A stretch of 40,121 nt of DNA from the NCBI GenBank assembly GCA_945897785.1, contig CAMDGD010000013.1, forward strand, positions 1 through 40,121. Direction: 5' to 3'. The DNA is from Paludibacter jiangxiensis (GTDB lineage Bacteria; Bacteroidota; Bacteroidia; Bacteroidales; Paludibacteraceae). Both the position numbers and the translations under genes were made by a program. A model generated the notes under the pieces. That model was given only the letters and a program-made list of their open reading frames with translations, had not been told where the DNA came from and did no database searches. Below, one piece after another: positions 9,402 through 18,424 of the stretch; positions within the stretch are counted from its first letter, which is position 1, and each line of letters begins with the position of its first letter.

Positions 9402-12026
9402 ATGGAGCTTGCAAATAAATATAATCCGGCAACTGTTGAATCTAAATGGTATGCATATTGGATGAAAAACGGTTTTTTTAAATCGTTACCAGATGCGTCG
9501 AAAGAACCCTACACAATTGTAATACCGCCTCCAAATGTAACCGGAGTGCTGCATATGGGCCATATGTTGAATAATACCATTCAAGATATTTTAATTCGGC
9601 GTGCTAGAATGTTGGGGAAAAATGCCTGTTGGGTTCCCGGAACAGACCATGCTTCGATAGCTACCGAGGCTAAGGTGGTTGCTAAACTAGCCGAAGAGGG
9701 CGTAAAAAAAACATCGCTTAGCAGGGAAGAGTTTCTTACGCATGCTTGGGAATGGACGGATTTACACGGGGGCATTATTCTGGAACAGCTTAAAAAATTA
9801 GGCGCTTCGTGCGATTGGGATAGAACTTGTTTTACCATGGATGCAGTTCGTTCAGAAAGTGTTTTTAAAGTATTTGTTGATTTATATAATAAAGGCCTTA
9901 TTTATCGTGGTGTACGCATGGTGAATTGGGATCCCAAAGCCCTTACTGCCTTGTCGGACGAAGAGGTTTTGTTTAAAGAACAGCAAGGTAAATTGTATTA
10001 CTTGCGCTATAAAGTTGTGGGCGAAGACAGTTTTGCTATAGTTGCTACTACCCGACCTGAAACCATTCTTGGAGATACTGCTTTATGCATTAATCCAACC
10101 GATGAAACCAAGCATTTTTTGCGTGGAAAAAAAGTAATCGTTCCTTTAGTTAACAGAGAAATTCCGGTAATTGAAGATGCATATGTTGATGTAGAGTTTG
10201 GTACGGGTTGCTTAAAGGTAACACCTGCCCACGATGTAAACGATTATATGCTGGGTGAAAAATACAACTTGGAAATTATCGATATTTTTAACGACGACGG
10301 AACGCTTAACAATCATGGGGCTCAGTATACCGGTATGGATCGTTTTGATGTACGTGAAAAGATTGTTGCTGACCTTGCTGAAGCTGGTTTACTTGAAAAG
10401 GTGGAAGACTACACGAATAAAGTTGGCTATTCCGAACGAACGCATGTGGTAATCGAGCCGAAATTGTCTATGCAATGGTTTCTGAAAATGGAAACCCTTG
10501 CTAAGCCAGCCTTAGATGCTGTAATGAACGACAGTATTCAGTTGCATCCGGCAAAGTTTAAAAATACTTACCGCCACTGGATGGAGAATGTAAAAGACTG
10601 GTGTATTTCACGGCAGCTTTGGTGGGGACATAGAATTCCAGCTTTTTTCTTGCCTGAAGGGGGTTTTGTGGTTGCCGAAAATGCAGAAAAAGCACTTAAA
10701 CTAGCTGTTCAAAAAACAGGAAATAAAGAGCTTAAAATAAGCGATTTAAAGCAAGATGAAGATTGTCTTGATACTTGGTTCTCTTCTTGGTTATGGCCCA
10801 TTGCTGTTTTTGATGGCATAAACCATCCGGAGAATGAAGAAATTCAATACTACTACCCTACCAATGACTTAGTTACCGGTCCGGATATCTTGTTTTTCTG
10901 GGTAGCCCGAATGATTGTTTCCGGGTATGAATTTAGACAGGAAAAGTGCTTTAACAATGTGTACCTTACCGGTATTGTGCGCGATAAAATTGGGCGTAAA
11001 ATGTCAAAATCGTTAGGAAATTCGCCCGATCCTATCGAATTAATGGATAAATATGGTGCTGATGGTGTTCGTATGGGCATGATGTTGGCCGCTCCTGCCG
11101 GTAATGATATTCTTTTTGATGAGTTGTTGTGCGAACAAGGACGAAATTTCAATAACAAAATATGGAATGCGCTTCGTTTGGTAAAAGGATGGCAAGTAGT
11201 TGATAAAAAACAACCTGAGTCGGCAAAAGTTGCCATACAGTGGTTCGACGAAAAGCTTAATCAAGCCATTGCCGAAATTGATGATTTGTTTTCGAAATAC
11301 CGAATTTCTGAGGCATTAATGACTGCATATAAGTTATTTTGGGATGATTTTTCTGCCTGGTATCTAGAAATGATTAAACCGGCTTATCAAGATAGCATAG
11401 ATGCCAAAACTTTTTCCGCTACCATCAAATTTTTTGAACAGTTGTTGCAATTATTGCATCCTTTTATGCCTTTTATTACCGAAGAACTTTTTCAAACTTT
11501 GAAACAACGGGCAGCGGGTGAAAGTATTATGATAAGCAAAATGCCTCTTAACAAAGGCATTGATAATGAGTTGATTGTTCGTTTTGATAGTGCAAAAGAC
11601 CTTATTACGCAAATTCGCAGTATTCGCTTGGATAAAAAAATTCCAGTTAAGGAACAGTTAGAATTGTTTATTATTTCTGGTGAACACGACAATTATTTTG
11701 ATAGCATTGTAACGAAATTAACCAACTTATCGTCTATTAGTAATGTGCCTAATCAAAAAAGTAATGTGGTTTCCTTTTTAAATGGCACTTCGGAGTATGC
11801 TATCCCTTTGGGTGATATGGTAGATGTGGAAGCAGAAATAAAAAAGATGCAAGACGAAATTACTTATCTTATAGGGTTCTTGAAATCGGTTGAAGTCAAA
11901 TTAAGCAACGAACGATTTGTACGCAATGCGAAACCAGAAGTAGTTCAAAATGAGCGAAATAAAAAGGCAGATGCTGAAAGTAAAATTCACGCAATACAAG
12001 AGAGTTTAAACTTATTGAAACATTAA
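9402..12026 (+). CDS. valS: Valyl-tRNA synthetase
   Basis: This class I aminoacyl-tRNA synthetase charges tRNA-Val and edits mischarged Thr. It has 874 residues, the usual bacterial size. The HIGH motif is HMGH at 51-54 within [13 protein letters not shown], and the KMSKS motif is KMSKS at 533-537. Between them lies the editing CP1 domain ([12 protein letters not shown] near 213, with the GTGC and TPAHD blocks). The anticodon-binding helical domain follows, and a C-terminal coiled coil (about 805-874) rich in Lys and Glu contacts the tRNA. The PPPNVTG and GADGVRMGM blocks favour ValRS over IleRS. The start is the first ATG and matches the usual ...ANKYNP.. N terminus. It is monocistronic. Confidence 0.98.
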   Translation: MELANKYNPATVESKWYAYWMKNGFFKSLPDASKEPYTIVIPPPNVTGVLHMGHMLNNTIQDILIRRARMLGKNACWVPGTDHASIATEAKVVAKLAEEGVKKTSLSREEFLTHAWEWTDLHGGIILEQLKKLGASCDWDRTCFTMDAVRSESVFKVFVDLYNKGLIYRGVRMVNWDPKALTALSDEEVLFKEQQGKLYYLRYKVVGEDSFAIVATTRPETILGDTALCINPTDETKHFLRGKKVIVPLVNREIPVIEDAYVDVEFGTGCLKVTPAHDVNDYMLGEKYNLEIIDIFNDDGTLNNHGAQYTGMDRFDVREKIVADLAEAGLLEKVEDYTNKVGYSERTHVVIEPKLSMQWFLKMETLAKPALDAVMNDSIQLHPAKFKNTYRHWMENVKDWCISRQLWWGHRIPAFFLPEGGFVVAENAEKALKLAVQKTGNKELKISDLKQDEDCLDTWFSSWLWPIAVFDGINHPENEEIQYYYPTNDLVTGPDILFFWVARMIVSGYEFRQEKCFNNVYLTGIVRDKIGRKMSKSLGNSPDPIELMDKYGADGVRMGMMLAAPAGNDILFDELLCEQGRNFNNKIWNALRLVKGWQVVDKKQPESAKVAIQWFDEKLNQAIAEIDDLFSKYRISEALMTAYKLFWDDFSAWYLEMIKPAYQDSIDAKTFSATIKFFEQLLQLLHPFMPFITEELFQTLKQRAAGESIMISKMPLNKGIDNELIVRFDSAKDLITQIRSIRLDKKIPVKEQLELFIISGEHDNYFDSIVTKLTNLSSISNVPNQKSNVVSFLNGTSEYAIPLGDMVDVEAEIKKMQDEITYLIGFLKSVEVKLSNERFVRNAKPEVVQNERNKKADAESKIHAIQESLNLLKH

Positions 12027-12122
12027 TTGTGTTTACGCTTTTTATCATTGTTTAAGATATTATACATTTCTATTAGGGTTAGAAAAGCTAACTTTACGAA
12101 GTTTTGAGTAAAAAAAAGAATT

Positions 12123-12353
12123 ATGGCTAAAATTAAAGGGGCTGTTGTTGTTGATACAGAAAGATGTAAAGGATGTAATTTATGCGTAGTTGCATGTCCT
12201 ACTAATGTATTAGCACTAGCTACACAAGTGAATAGTAAGGGATATAATTATTCCTATATGGAGCAAGAAAATGCCTGTGTTGGTTGTAGCACTTGTGCGT
12301 TCGTTTGTCCCGATGCATGCATTACCGTTTATAAAGTGAAGCTCGATAAATAG
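12123..12353 (+). CDS. korD: 2-oxoacid:ferredoxin oxidoreductase, ferredoxin-like delta subunit
   Basis: A 76-residue 2[4Fe-4S] protein. The two cluster motifs are C15-x2-C18-x2-C21-x3-C25P and C52-x2-C55-x2-C58-x3-C62P. It is the electron-transfer subunit that passes electrons from the TPP site to a ferredoxin. It is the first gene of a four-gene operon, 24 bp before the alpha subunit. A near-consensus -7 box (TAACTTTA at 12089-12096) lies just upstream. The gene could equally be called vorD or porD-like, because sequence alone does not settle which 2-oxoacid is used. Confidence 0.9.
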   Translation: MAKIKGAVVVDTERCKGCNLCVVACPTNVLALATQVNSKGYNYSYMEQENACVGCSTCAFVCPDACITVYKVKLDK

Positions 12354-12377
12354 TTTCGAAACAAAAATTAATAAATA

Positions 12378-13457
12378 ATGAGCGAAGAAATTGAATTGAT
12401 GAAGGGAAATGAAGCCATTGCGCAAGCAGCTATTCGTTGTGGATGCGATGGCTATTTTGGTTATCCAATAACTCCTCAATCGGAAATATTAGAAACACTA
12501 ATGGCCGAACAGCCGTGGAAAACTACCGGAATGGTTGTTATGCAAGTAGAAAGTGAAATTGCTGCTATAAATATGGTGTATGGAGGTGCCGGATGCGGTA
12601 AAAAAGTAATGACTTCTTCTTCTAGTCCAGGAATTAGTTTGAAGCAAGAGGGAATATCTTATATTGCCGGAGCCGAACTTCCTTGTTTAGTGGTTAATGT
12701 AATGCGTGGCGGACCGGGATTGGGTACGATTCAACCTAGCCAGTCGGATTATTTTCAAGCAGTTAAAGGCGGTGGGCACGGTGATTATAATATGATAGTG
12801 CTGGCTCCAGCCTCAGTACAGGAAATGGCCGACTTTACCGTACTTGGTTTCGACCTTGCGTTTAACTACCTTAATCCTGTTATGATTTTGGCAGATGGTG
12901 TCATTGGTCAGATGATGGAAAAAATTGTTCTCCCTCCTTTTAGCCCACGGAAAACAGCCGAAGAAATTAAAAAATTATATCCTTGGGCTACCTATGGTAA
13001 ATCAAAAGACCGCAAACCCAATGTCATTTCTTCCTTAGAAATTGATTCGGTAGAGATGGAGCAACGCAACCTTAAATTTCAACGAAAATTTCAATTAATG
13101 GAGGAAAATGAAATCCGTTATGAAGAATTTGAAACTACGGATGCAGAGTATATTCTAGTTGCTTTTGGTTCTACAGCGCGTATTTGCCAAAAATCGGTCG
13201 AAATTGCGCGTGAACAAGGCATTAAATTAGGACTTATCCGTCCGATTACCCTTTGGCCCTTCCCTACTCCCATTCTCTATCAATATACATCAAAAGTAAA
13301 ACACTTTTTTTCGATAGAAATGAATGCCGGACAAATGGTCGAAGATATTCGCTTGGCTGTTAACGGAAAAGCCAAGGTGGACTTTTATGGTCGTTTAGGC
13401 GGCATCGTTCCATCGCCTATCGAAGTTGTTGAATTTGTTAAATCAAAAATAGCATGA
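12378..13457 (+). CDS. korA: 2-oxoacid:ferredoxin oxidoreductase alpha subunit (KorA/VorB-like)
   Basis: This subunit supplies the pyrimidine-binding half of the thiamine diphosphate site in an oxygen-sensitive enzyme that converts a 2-oxoacid and CoA to acyl-CoA, CO2 and reduced ferredoxin. It has 359 residues, shorter than fused alpha-gamma forms of about 600, which agrees with the separate gamma gene downstream. Visible blocks are the N-terminal MKGNEAIAQAAIRCG and FGYPITPQSEI, the ESE-like QVESEIAAINM stretch, and a transketolase C-terminal-like domain from about residue 245 (YILVAFGSTARI). 2-Oxoglutarate (giving succinyl-CoA) is the likeliest substrate in this phylum, but branched-chain 2-oxoacids (VorB naming) are equally consistent. 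The stop overlaps the next start by 4 bp (ATGA). Confidence 0.93.
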   Translation: MSEEIELMKGNEAIAQAAIRCGCDGYFGYPITPQSEILETLMAEQPWKTTGMVVMQVESEIAAINMVYGGAGCGKKVMTSSSSPGISLKQEGISYIAGAELPCLVVNVMRGGPGLGTIQPSQSDYFQAVKGGGHGDYNMIVLAPASVQEMADFTVLGFDLAFNYLNPVMILADGVIGQMMEKIVLPPFSPRKTAEEIKKLYPWATYGKSKDRKPNVISSLEIDSVEMEQRNLKFQRKFQLMEENEIRYEEFETTDAEYILVAFGSTARICQKSVEIAREQGIKLGLIRPITLWPFPTPILYQYTSKVKHFFSIEMNAGQMVEDIRLAVNGKAKVDFYGRLGGIVPSPIEVVEFVKSKIA

Positions 13458-14230
13458 GTCAAACAAATAGTTCAATAAACGAGATTATTAAACCCGAAAA
13501 TTTGGTGTATAAAAAACCTTCGGTGTTAAACGATAATCCAATGCATTACTGTCCGGGTTGTAGTCATGGTGTGGTGCATAAGTTGCTTGCCGAAATTATT
13601 GGCGAAATGGATATACAAGAAGATGTTATTGGCATTGCTCCTGTGGGCTGTGCTGTTTTTGCATACAAATACCTGGATATTGATTTTCAGCAAGCCGCTC
13701 ACGGAAGAGCTCCGGCACTTGCAACAGCTATAAAACGATTGATGCCCGAGAAATATGTGTTTACCTACCAAGGTGATGGCGATTTAGCTGCTATTGGTAC
13801 TTCAGAAACAATACATGCTTGTAATCGAGGTGAAAATATTGTGATTATTTATATCAACAATGGTATTTATGGAATGACTGGGGGACAAATGGCTCCGACG
13901 ACAATCGAAGGCATGAAAAGTTCTACTTGTCCTTTTGGACGGGATATTTCGTTAAATGGATATCCTTTAAATATTACCGATTTGTTGGTGAGACTAGAAG
14001 GAACTCGTTATGTTACTCGTCAAAGCGTGCATACTTCGGCTGCAGTACGAAAAACAAAAAAAGCAATTCAAAAGGCGTTTGTGTATTCTATGGAAGGAAA
14101 AGGTACTTCAATTGTTGAAATTGTTTCTACTTGTAATTCGGGATGGAAAATGACTCCTGAAGGAGCAAACGACTGGATGGTGGAAAATATGTTTCCAGTA
14201 TACTCTATTGGTGATTTGAAAGATATATAG
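13454..14230 (+). CDS. korB: 2-oxoacid:ferredoxin oxidoreductase beta subunit (TPP-binding)
   Basis: A 258-residue subunit that binds the diphosphate of thiamine diphosphate through Mg2+. The TPP motif is GDGD at 107-110, ending about 25 residues later in NN (135-136). The N-terminal CPGC (33-36) is typical of beta subunits of the KOR/VOR group. It overlaps korA by 4 bp (ATGA), indicating translational coupling and equal amounts of alpha and beta. A 153-bp gap with a hairpin then separates it from the gamma subunit gene. Confidence 0.93.
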   Translation: MSQTNSSINEIIKPENLVYKKPSVLNDNPMHYCPGCSHGVVHKLLAEIIGEMDIQEDVIGIAPVGCAVFAYKYLDIDFQQAAHGRAPALATAIKRLMPEKYVFTYQGDGDLAAIGTSETIHACNRGENIVIIYINNGIYGMTGGQMAPTTIEGMKSSTCPFGRDISLNGYPLNITDLLVRLEGTRYVTRQSVHTSAAVRKTKKAIQKAFVYSMEGKGTSIVEIVSTCNSGWKMTPEGANDWMVENMFPVYSIGDLKDI

Positions 14231-14341
14231 CCCATTAAAAGCTTAATTGTCTTTGCGTATTTAACTGTATTAAATTTTATATTGATGAACAAATCTATAA
14301 GTAAAGCTTTCTTATACAGAAGGATGATTATTGGCAAGTTC

Positions 14342-14358
14342 TCCCGAATAAGTCGGGA
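14342..14358 (+). other. Intercistronic hairpin between korB and korC
   Basis: A 6-bp perfect stem TCCCGA/TCGGGA with loop ATAAG, extendable by GTT/AAC around a one-base bulge, lies about 25 bp before the korC ATG. An A-rich stretch rather than a T tract follows, so it is not a classic terminator. It may be an mRNA processing or stability element that uncouples korC from korAB. Confidence 0.5.
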
Positions 14359-14383
14359 ACAATAAAAAATAAATTATAAACAC

Positions 14384-14929
14384 ATGAAAACAGAAGAAAT
14401 TTTTATTGCCGGATTTGGTGGACAAGGTGTATTGTCTATGGGTAAGATTTTGGCATATTCCGGATTAATGGAAGGAAAAGATGTCTCGTGGATGCCTTCT
14501 TACGGTCCAGAACAACGGGGTGGAACAGCCAATGTAACGGTTATTTTGAGTGATAACAGAATAAGTTCGCCAATTTTGAATTCATATGATACGGCTATTA
14601 TACTAAATCAACAATCCTTAACTAAATTCGAAAAATCGGTAAACCCCGGAGGTATTTTAATTTACGACAGTTATGGTATTACTACCCCTCCTACCCGCAA
14701 AGATATTCTTGTATATCGTATTGATGCTATGGATAAATCAATAGAAATTAATGCCACTAAAGCATTTAATATGATAATCTTAGGCGGATATTTAAAAATC
14801 CGCCCCATTGTGAGTTTAGAAAGTGTGCTTTTAGGCTTAAAAAAATCGTTACCTGAACGCCACCATCATTTAATTCCGATGAACGAAGCCGCCATAAAGG
14901 TTGGTATGGATATTATCTACCAGGTGTAA
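14384..14929 (+). CDS. korC: 2-oxoacid:ferredoxin oxidoreductase gamma subunit
   Basis: A 181-residue gamma subunit with the characteristic N-terminal GFGGQGVLSMGKILAYSG (about 10-27) and the SYGPEQRGGTA block (about 39-49). In this enzyme family the gamma domain helps bind CoA and completes the complex. It is the last of four genes (delta, alpha, beta, gamma), all on one strand, which is enough to encode a full oxidoreductase. It starts 153 bp after korB, wider than the other gaps in the operon. Confidence 0.92.
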   Translation: MKTEEIFIAGFGGQGVLSMGKILAYSGLMEGKDVSWMPSYGPEQRGGTANVTVILSDNRISSPILNSYDTAIILNQQSLTKFEKSVNPGGILIYDSYGITTPPTRKDILVYRIDAMDKSIEINATKAFNMIILGGYLKIRPIVSLESVLLGLKKSLPERHHHLIPMNEAAIKVGMDIIYQV

Positions 14930-14935
14930 CATGTG

Positions 14936-15020
14936 CATATTTTCTGAGACTTAACAAGCATTCAGAAAATATGACAATCCTCAAATCAACACAAATAAAC
15001 ACATTTTTCTGATAATCAGA
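14936..15020. other. Two inverted repeats sharing TTTCTGA/TCAGAAA
   Basis: The first is a perfect 12-bp stem with a 14-nt loop (14936-14947/14962-14973). The second is a 5-bp stem TCTGA/TCAGA with a TAA centre (15008-15012/15016-15020). Both contain the TCTGA...TCAGA core. No T tract follows the first stem, so it is an imperfect terminator at best. It could close the kor operon or bind a dimeric regulator upstream of rlmD. Confidence 0.45.
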
Positions 15021-15094
15021 TAATTATTACTTCTCATGTGTGATTTTTTGTGTTATTATTTCGTTCCTATCTAATTTATTAGCAGTAAATAAAA

Positions 15095-16504
15095 ATGACC
15101 AGAAAAAAGAAACCGCATCCAATTTTAGAAAGTCTTACCGTTACAGATATTGCAGCCGAAGGCAAAGCCATTGTTAAATACAACGACAAGGTGATATTTG
15201 TTCCTTTTGTAGTGCCGGGTGATGTTGTTGATTTGCAAATTACCAAAAAGAAAAGTCGCTATATGGAGGCGCGTGCAATTAAGTTTCATTCCTATGCAGA
15301 ACTTCGTGAAGACCCTATTTGTGAGCATTTCGGCATTTGTGGTGGGTGTAAATGGCAGCATCTGCCTTATGCAGAACAAATTCGATACAAACAACAGCAA
15401 GTGCTGGATAATTTTGAACGGATAGCTAAAATATCTTTGCCTGCTATTTCTCCTATTTTAGGTGCATCAAAAACTGCATTTTATCGCAACAAACTTGAGT
15501 TTACTTTCTCGAATAAACGGTGGATGACTTACGAAGAGATGGATGCCAAATCCAACGATAGCATGGATGCGTTGGGTTTTCATATTCCTGGATTATTTGA
15601 TAAGGTGCTCGACATAAAAAAATGCTGGTTGCAAGAGGATATCTCGAATCATATTCGCATAGCCGTTAAAGCCTTTGCTGTAGAGCATGCGCTATCTTTT
15701 TTTGATTTGCGAAAGCAAGAAGGTTTCTTGCGAAACCTCATTATTCGCACTTCGTCAACAGGCGATTTAATGATTATTGTTGTATTCTTTTACGAAGATG
15801 TCGCTTTAAGAGAGTCGCTTTTGCAACATATTGCCAATACATTTCCCAGCATTAATTCATTGCTATATATTATCAATAGTAAGGCAAACGATACGATAAC
15901 AGATAGAGAAGTATTTGTTTTTAAAGGAGATGACTGTATTTACGAAGAAATGGAAGGCTTGCGTTTTAAAATCGGCCCGAAATCCTTTTACCAAACCAAT
16001 TCAGAGCAGGCGTATAATTTATACAAGATTGTAAGGAGTTTTGCCCAATTAAACTCCAATGAGTTGGTGTACGATTTATATACAGGCACAGGAACCATTG
16101 CTAACTTTATTGCCAAAGAGTGTAAGCAAGTTATTGGTATTGAATTCGTTCCAGAAGCTATAGAAGACGCTAAAGTAAACAGCACAAATAATCAACTTGA
16201 TAATACCCTATTTTTTGCCGGTGATATGAAGGATATCTTAAATACAGCATTTATCGAGCAATATGGAAAACCCGATGTAATTATAACCGATCCGCCTCGT
16301 GCAGGTATGCATACAGATGTAATTGAGGCTATTCTGGTTGCTTCACCTCAACGAATAGTGTATGTTAGTTGTAACCCTGCAACACAAGCCAGGGATTTAG
16401 CCTTATTGGATGCCGAGTATGTATTAAAAGCGGTACAGCCGGTAGATATGTTCCCACACACCCATCATGTAGAGAATGTAGTGTTATTAGAGAAGCGAAA
16501 TTAG
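15095..16504 (+). CDS. rlmD: 23S rRNA (uracil-C5)-methyltransferase, RlmD/TrmA family
   Basis: An SAM-dependent RNA m5U methyltransferase of 469 residues. The N-terminal TRAM domain covers about 8-62. The [4Fe-4S] ligands are C76, C82 and C85 (CEHFGICGGC) plus the Cys in DIKKCWLQ. The C-terminal methyltransferase domain has DLYTGTGTIANF (SAM binding), DPPRAGMH and the catalytic VSCNPAT Cys. RlmD methylates U1939 of 23S rRNA in E. coli; Bacteroidota enzymes are named by homology and could have another uridine target. The last 18 bp overlap the 3' end of coaE on the other strand. Confidence 0.88.
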   Translation: MTRKKKPHPILESLTVTDIAAEGKAIVKYNDKVIFVPFVVPGDVVDLQITKKKSRYMEARAIKFHSYAELREDPICEHFGICGGCKWQHLPYAEQIRYKQQQVLDNFERIAKISLPAISPILGASKTAFYRNKLEFTFSNKRWMTYEEMDAKSNDSMDALGFHIPGLFDKVLDIKKCWLQEDISNHIRIAVKAFAVEHALSFFDLRKQEGFLRNLIIRTSSTGDLMIIVVFFYEDVALRESLLQHIANTFPSINSLLYIINSKANDTITDREVFVFKGDDCIYEEMEGLRFKIGPKSFYQTNSEQAYNLYKIVRSFAQLNSNELVYDLYTGTGTIANFIAKECKQVIGIEFVPEAIEDAKVNSTNNQLDNTLFFAGDMKDILNTAFIEQYGKPDVIITDPPRAGMHTDVIEAILVASPQRIVYVSCNPATQARDLALLDAEYVLKAVQPVDMFPHTHHVENVVLLEKRN

Positions 16505-17059
16505 TTTTTCCACTTGAGGAATAATGGCTTGTGAACCATCGTTATAAAGAATAAAATTCGCTTTTTGTAAACGAGTAGCTTCGGATAATTGATTGTTTAT
16601 CCGTTCTTTAACCTGTAATTCGCTTACATGGTCTCTTTTAATTACTCGTCGAATCCGTATATCTTCCGGTGCACTAACGGTAACAGTAGTGTCGACATAG
16701 TGTAGTAAGCTTGATTCAAAAAGTATGGCAGATTCAACAAAAACAAAGGCAGACGATTGCTTATGAGCCCATTGTATAAAATAATCGTTTACAAAAGGAT
16801 GAATAAGTTCAGTTGCTTTCGATAACTGCTTTTTATCTTTAAATAGAATTTCGGCAAAGAGGGCTTTGTTCAACTGTCCGTTTTGGTACAATTCTCTCCC
16901 AAATGCGTCTTGTAGTTTTGTTTTAAGTAAGGCCGATTCATTGCATATTCTTTTTGCTTCCTTATCGGCATTAAAGACAGGATACCCCATAATATTTAAC
17001 AATGCGCATACAACGCTTTTGCCACTGCCAATACCTCCAGTGATACCAATTTTTTGCAT
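16487..17059 (-). CDS. coaE: Dephospho-CoA kinase
   Basis: Phosphorylates the 3'-hydroxyl of dephospho-CoA, the final step of CoA synthesis. It has 190 residues, the normal length. The P-loop GITGGIGSGKS spans 4-14; the substrate-side NADKEAKRIC, HPFV and VFVESAILFE blocks and the lid region RVIKRD are all visible. It starts 3 bp after the YbbR gene and is the last gene of the nusB-yajC-ybbR-coaE operon. Its 3' end overlaps the convergent rlmD by 18 bp. Confidence 0.96.
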   Translation of the reverse strand: MQKIGITGGIGSGKSVVCALLNIMGYPVFNADKEAKRICNESALLKTKLQDAFGRELYQNGQLNKALFAEILFKDKKQLSKATELIHPFVNDYFIQWAHKQSSAFVFVESAILFESSLLHYVDTTVTVSAPEDIRIRRVIKRDHVSELQVKERINNQLSEATRLQKANFILYNDGSQAIIPQVEKLISLL

Positions 17060-17062
17060 AAT

Positions 17063-18046
17063 TTAGTTTTCTTCCAAGATATACTCAACAGAATTAGGTG
17101 TATGCTTAAGGTTTTTTATAAACCCAAGTTTTGTTGATAACTTAACAACCTGCTTTCCATCTTTATTGTTTAACAGGTCTTTATAGTCGATAGAGGCTTT
17201 GATATGCTCGGGCTTGATATCGTTAAAACGACTTAGTCCAACAACAAAACTTACATGTACCGAGGCTGGAAAAGTGCGCAGTTCAATGTTCGATGGGAAA
17301 TTTTCAGGTTCAATGGGGATATTCATTATTTTCTCTGTATATAATTCAACCGGAATACTAATTTTTATTGTGTCTGTCTCATACCGAATACCTTGTATGG
17401 TTCTGGGTGTTGTTACAAGTGCTGTCGATTTATCGATATTATCCATAACAATTTTTTTTGTTTGTACTGTTAGCATCGTATCTAGCATTGCTTTAGCACC
17501 ATACACTGTTATTATTGCTGGAGTTAACGAAATCTCGTCTTTTAGAATGTATTGTTGAGATAACTTAATAGTTCCGTGTAATACAACGGGTAATGCTTTT
17601 TCGTACAGCTTTTCGTAAGTAAAAACTAGCAATTTAGGTTCTATTTGTAGCAGGTGCATTGATGGATTTAGAACTGTTAAAACTTTTTTTTCCAAGTCTC
17701 TCATACTTAAAATAAGCTTATTTCCTTTTTTGGTTACTCCATTCTTTAAGTCGATAGTAATACCTTTATTAGTAAGCATAAAGTGGTATGAGAAAATAGA
17801 AAAACCGGAGTCTTTTACTTTTAATTTAACAAATTCAGGTAAAGAGTCTGTTATTATGTAATTTACAGGATGGTTTGTATATATCAGCGGAAGATTGATG
17901 TGGGTAACTTTATCCTGACTAAGGGTATATATCAACCAGCTTATTGTTGAGAGTAAGACACAAAAAAGAAAGATTAAAACATCCTTCGATAAGGGCGTTC
18001 TAATCTTTCTATTTTTATATTGTAATATTGTCCGTTTATCAGACAT
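17063..18046 (-). CDS. YbbR-like domain protein
   Basis: A 327-residue protein with a basic cytoplasmic N terminus, one membrane anchor at about 24-44 (VLIFLFCVLLSTISWLIYT), and an extracytoplasmic part built of beta-rich YbbR-type repeats (for example LPLIYTNHPVNYIITDSLPE and VHVSFVVGLSRFNDI). YbbR proteins in Firmicutes (CdaR) modulate the diadenylate cyclase CdaA. No cdaA lies in this window, so that role cannot be claimed here. It sits between yajC (21 bp gap) and coaE (3 bp gap), an arrangement typical of Bacteroidota. Confidence 0.85.
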   Translation of the reverse strand: MSDKRTILQYKNRKIRTPLSKDVLIFLFCVLLSTISWLIYTLSQDKVTHINLPLIYTNHPVNYIITDSLPEFVKLKVKDSGFSIFSYHFMLTNKGITIDLKNGVTKKGNKLILSMRDLEKKVLTVLNPSMHLLQIEPKLLVFTYEKLYEKALPVVLHGTIKLSQQYILKDEISLTPAIITVYGAKAMLDTMLTVQTKKIVMDNIDKSTALVTTPRTIQGIRYETDTIKISIPVELYTEKIMNIPIEPENFPSNIELRTFPASVHVSFVVGLSRFNDIKPEHIKASIDYKDLLNNKDGKQVVKLSTKLGFIKNLKHTPNSVEYILEEN

Positions 18047-18067
18047 ATATACGACTTTTAGTAATAA

Positions 18068-18388
18068 TTACTTTGCAACGGTAGTGCTATCTGCAGCAGA
18101 CGCAAAAACTGCTGTTTTTTCTATTTTAATTCGTACATTTTCAGCTATTTCAACAATGAAATAACGGTCTTTAATGTCTTTTACTTTACCGTAAATACCA
18201 CCCGATGTAACAACTTCAGTCCCCGACTGTATTGATTCTTGAAATTTTCTGATTTCTTTTTGCTTTTTTTGTTGTGGTCTGATCATAAAGAAATAGAACA
18301 CCACAATCATTAACACAATCATGATCCAAAATTGGGGCCCACTTCCACCCGGTTGAGCTGCTTGTAATAAAATGCTTAATAAGTTCAT
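18068..18388 (-). CDS. yajC: Preprotein translocase accessory subunit YajC
   Basis: A 106-residue protein with a short extracytoplasmic start, one membrane helix at about 19-36 (QFWIMIVLMIVVFYFFMI), the signature MIRPQQKKQKE directly after it, and a small cytoplasmic beta domain with GTEVVTSGGIYGKV. YajC associates with SecDF and the SecYEG translocon. Its length matches the family. It is the second gene of the nusB operon, 36 bp after nusB. Confidence 0.95.
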   Translation of the reverse strand: MNLLSILLQAAQPGGSGPQFWIMIVLMIVVFYFFMIRPQQKKQKEIRKFQESIQSGTEVVTSGGIYGKVKDIKDRYFIVEIAENVRIKIEKTAVFASAADSTTVAK

Positions 18389-18424
18389 GTTTTTTCTGTT
18401 TTTTTGTTAGACAAATTTATGTAT

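Noticed and set aside
10853-11236. A 127-codon minus-strand frame inside valS
   Set aside because: It is a shadow of the conserved valS catalytic region with no independent signal.
14285-14365. A 26-codon basic open frame (MNKSISKAF...) between korB and korC
   Set aside because: No Shine-Dalgarno or promoter is visible and it includes the hairpin. A chance frame is more likely.
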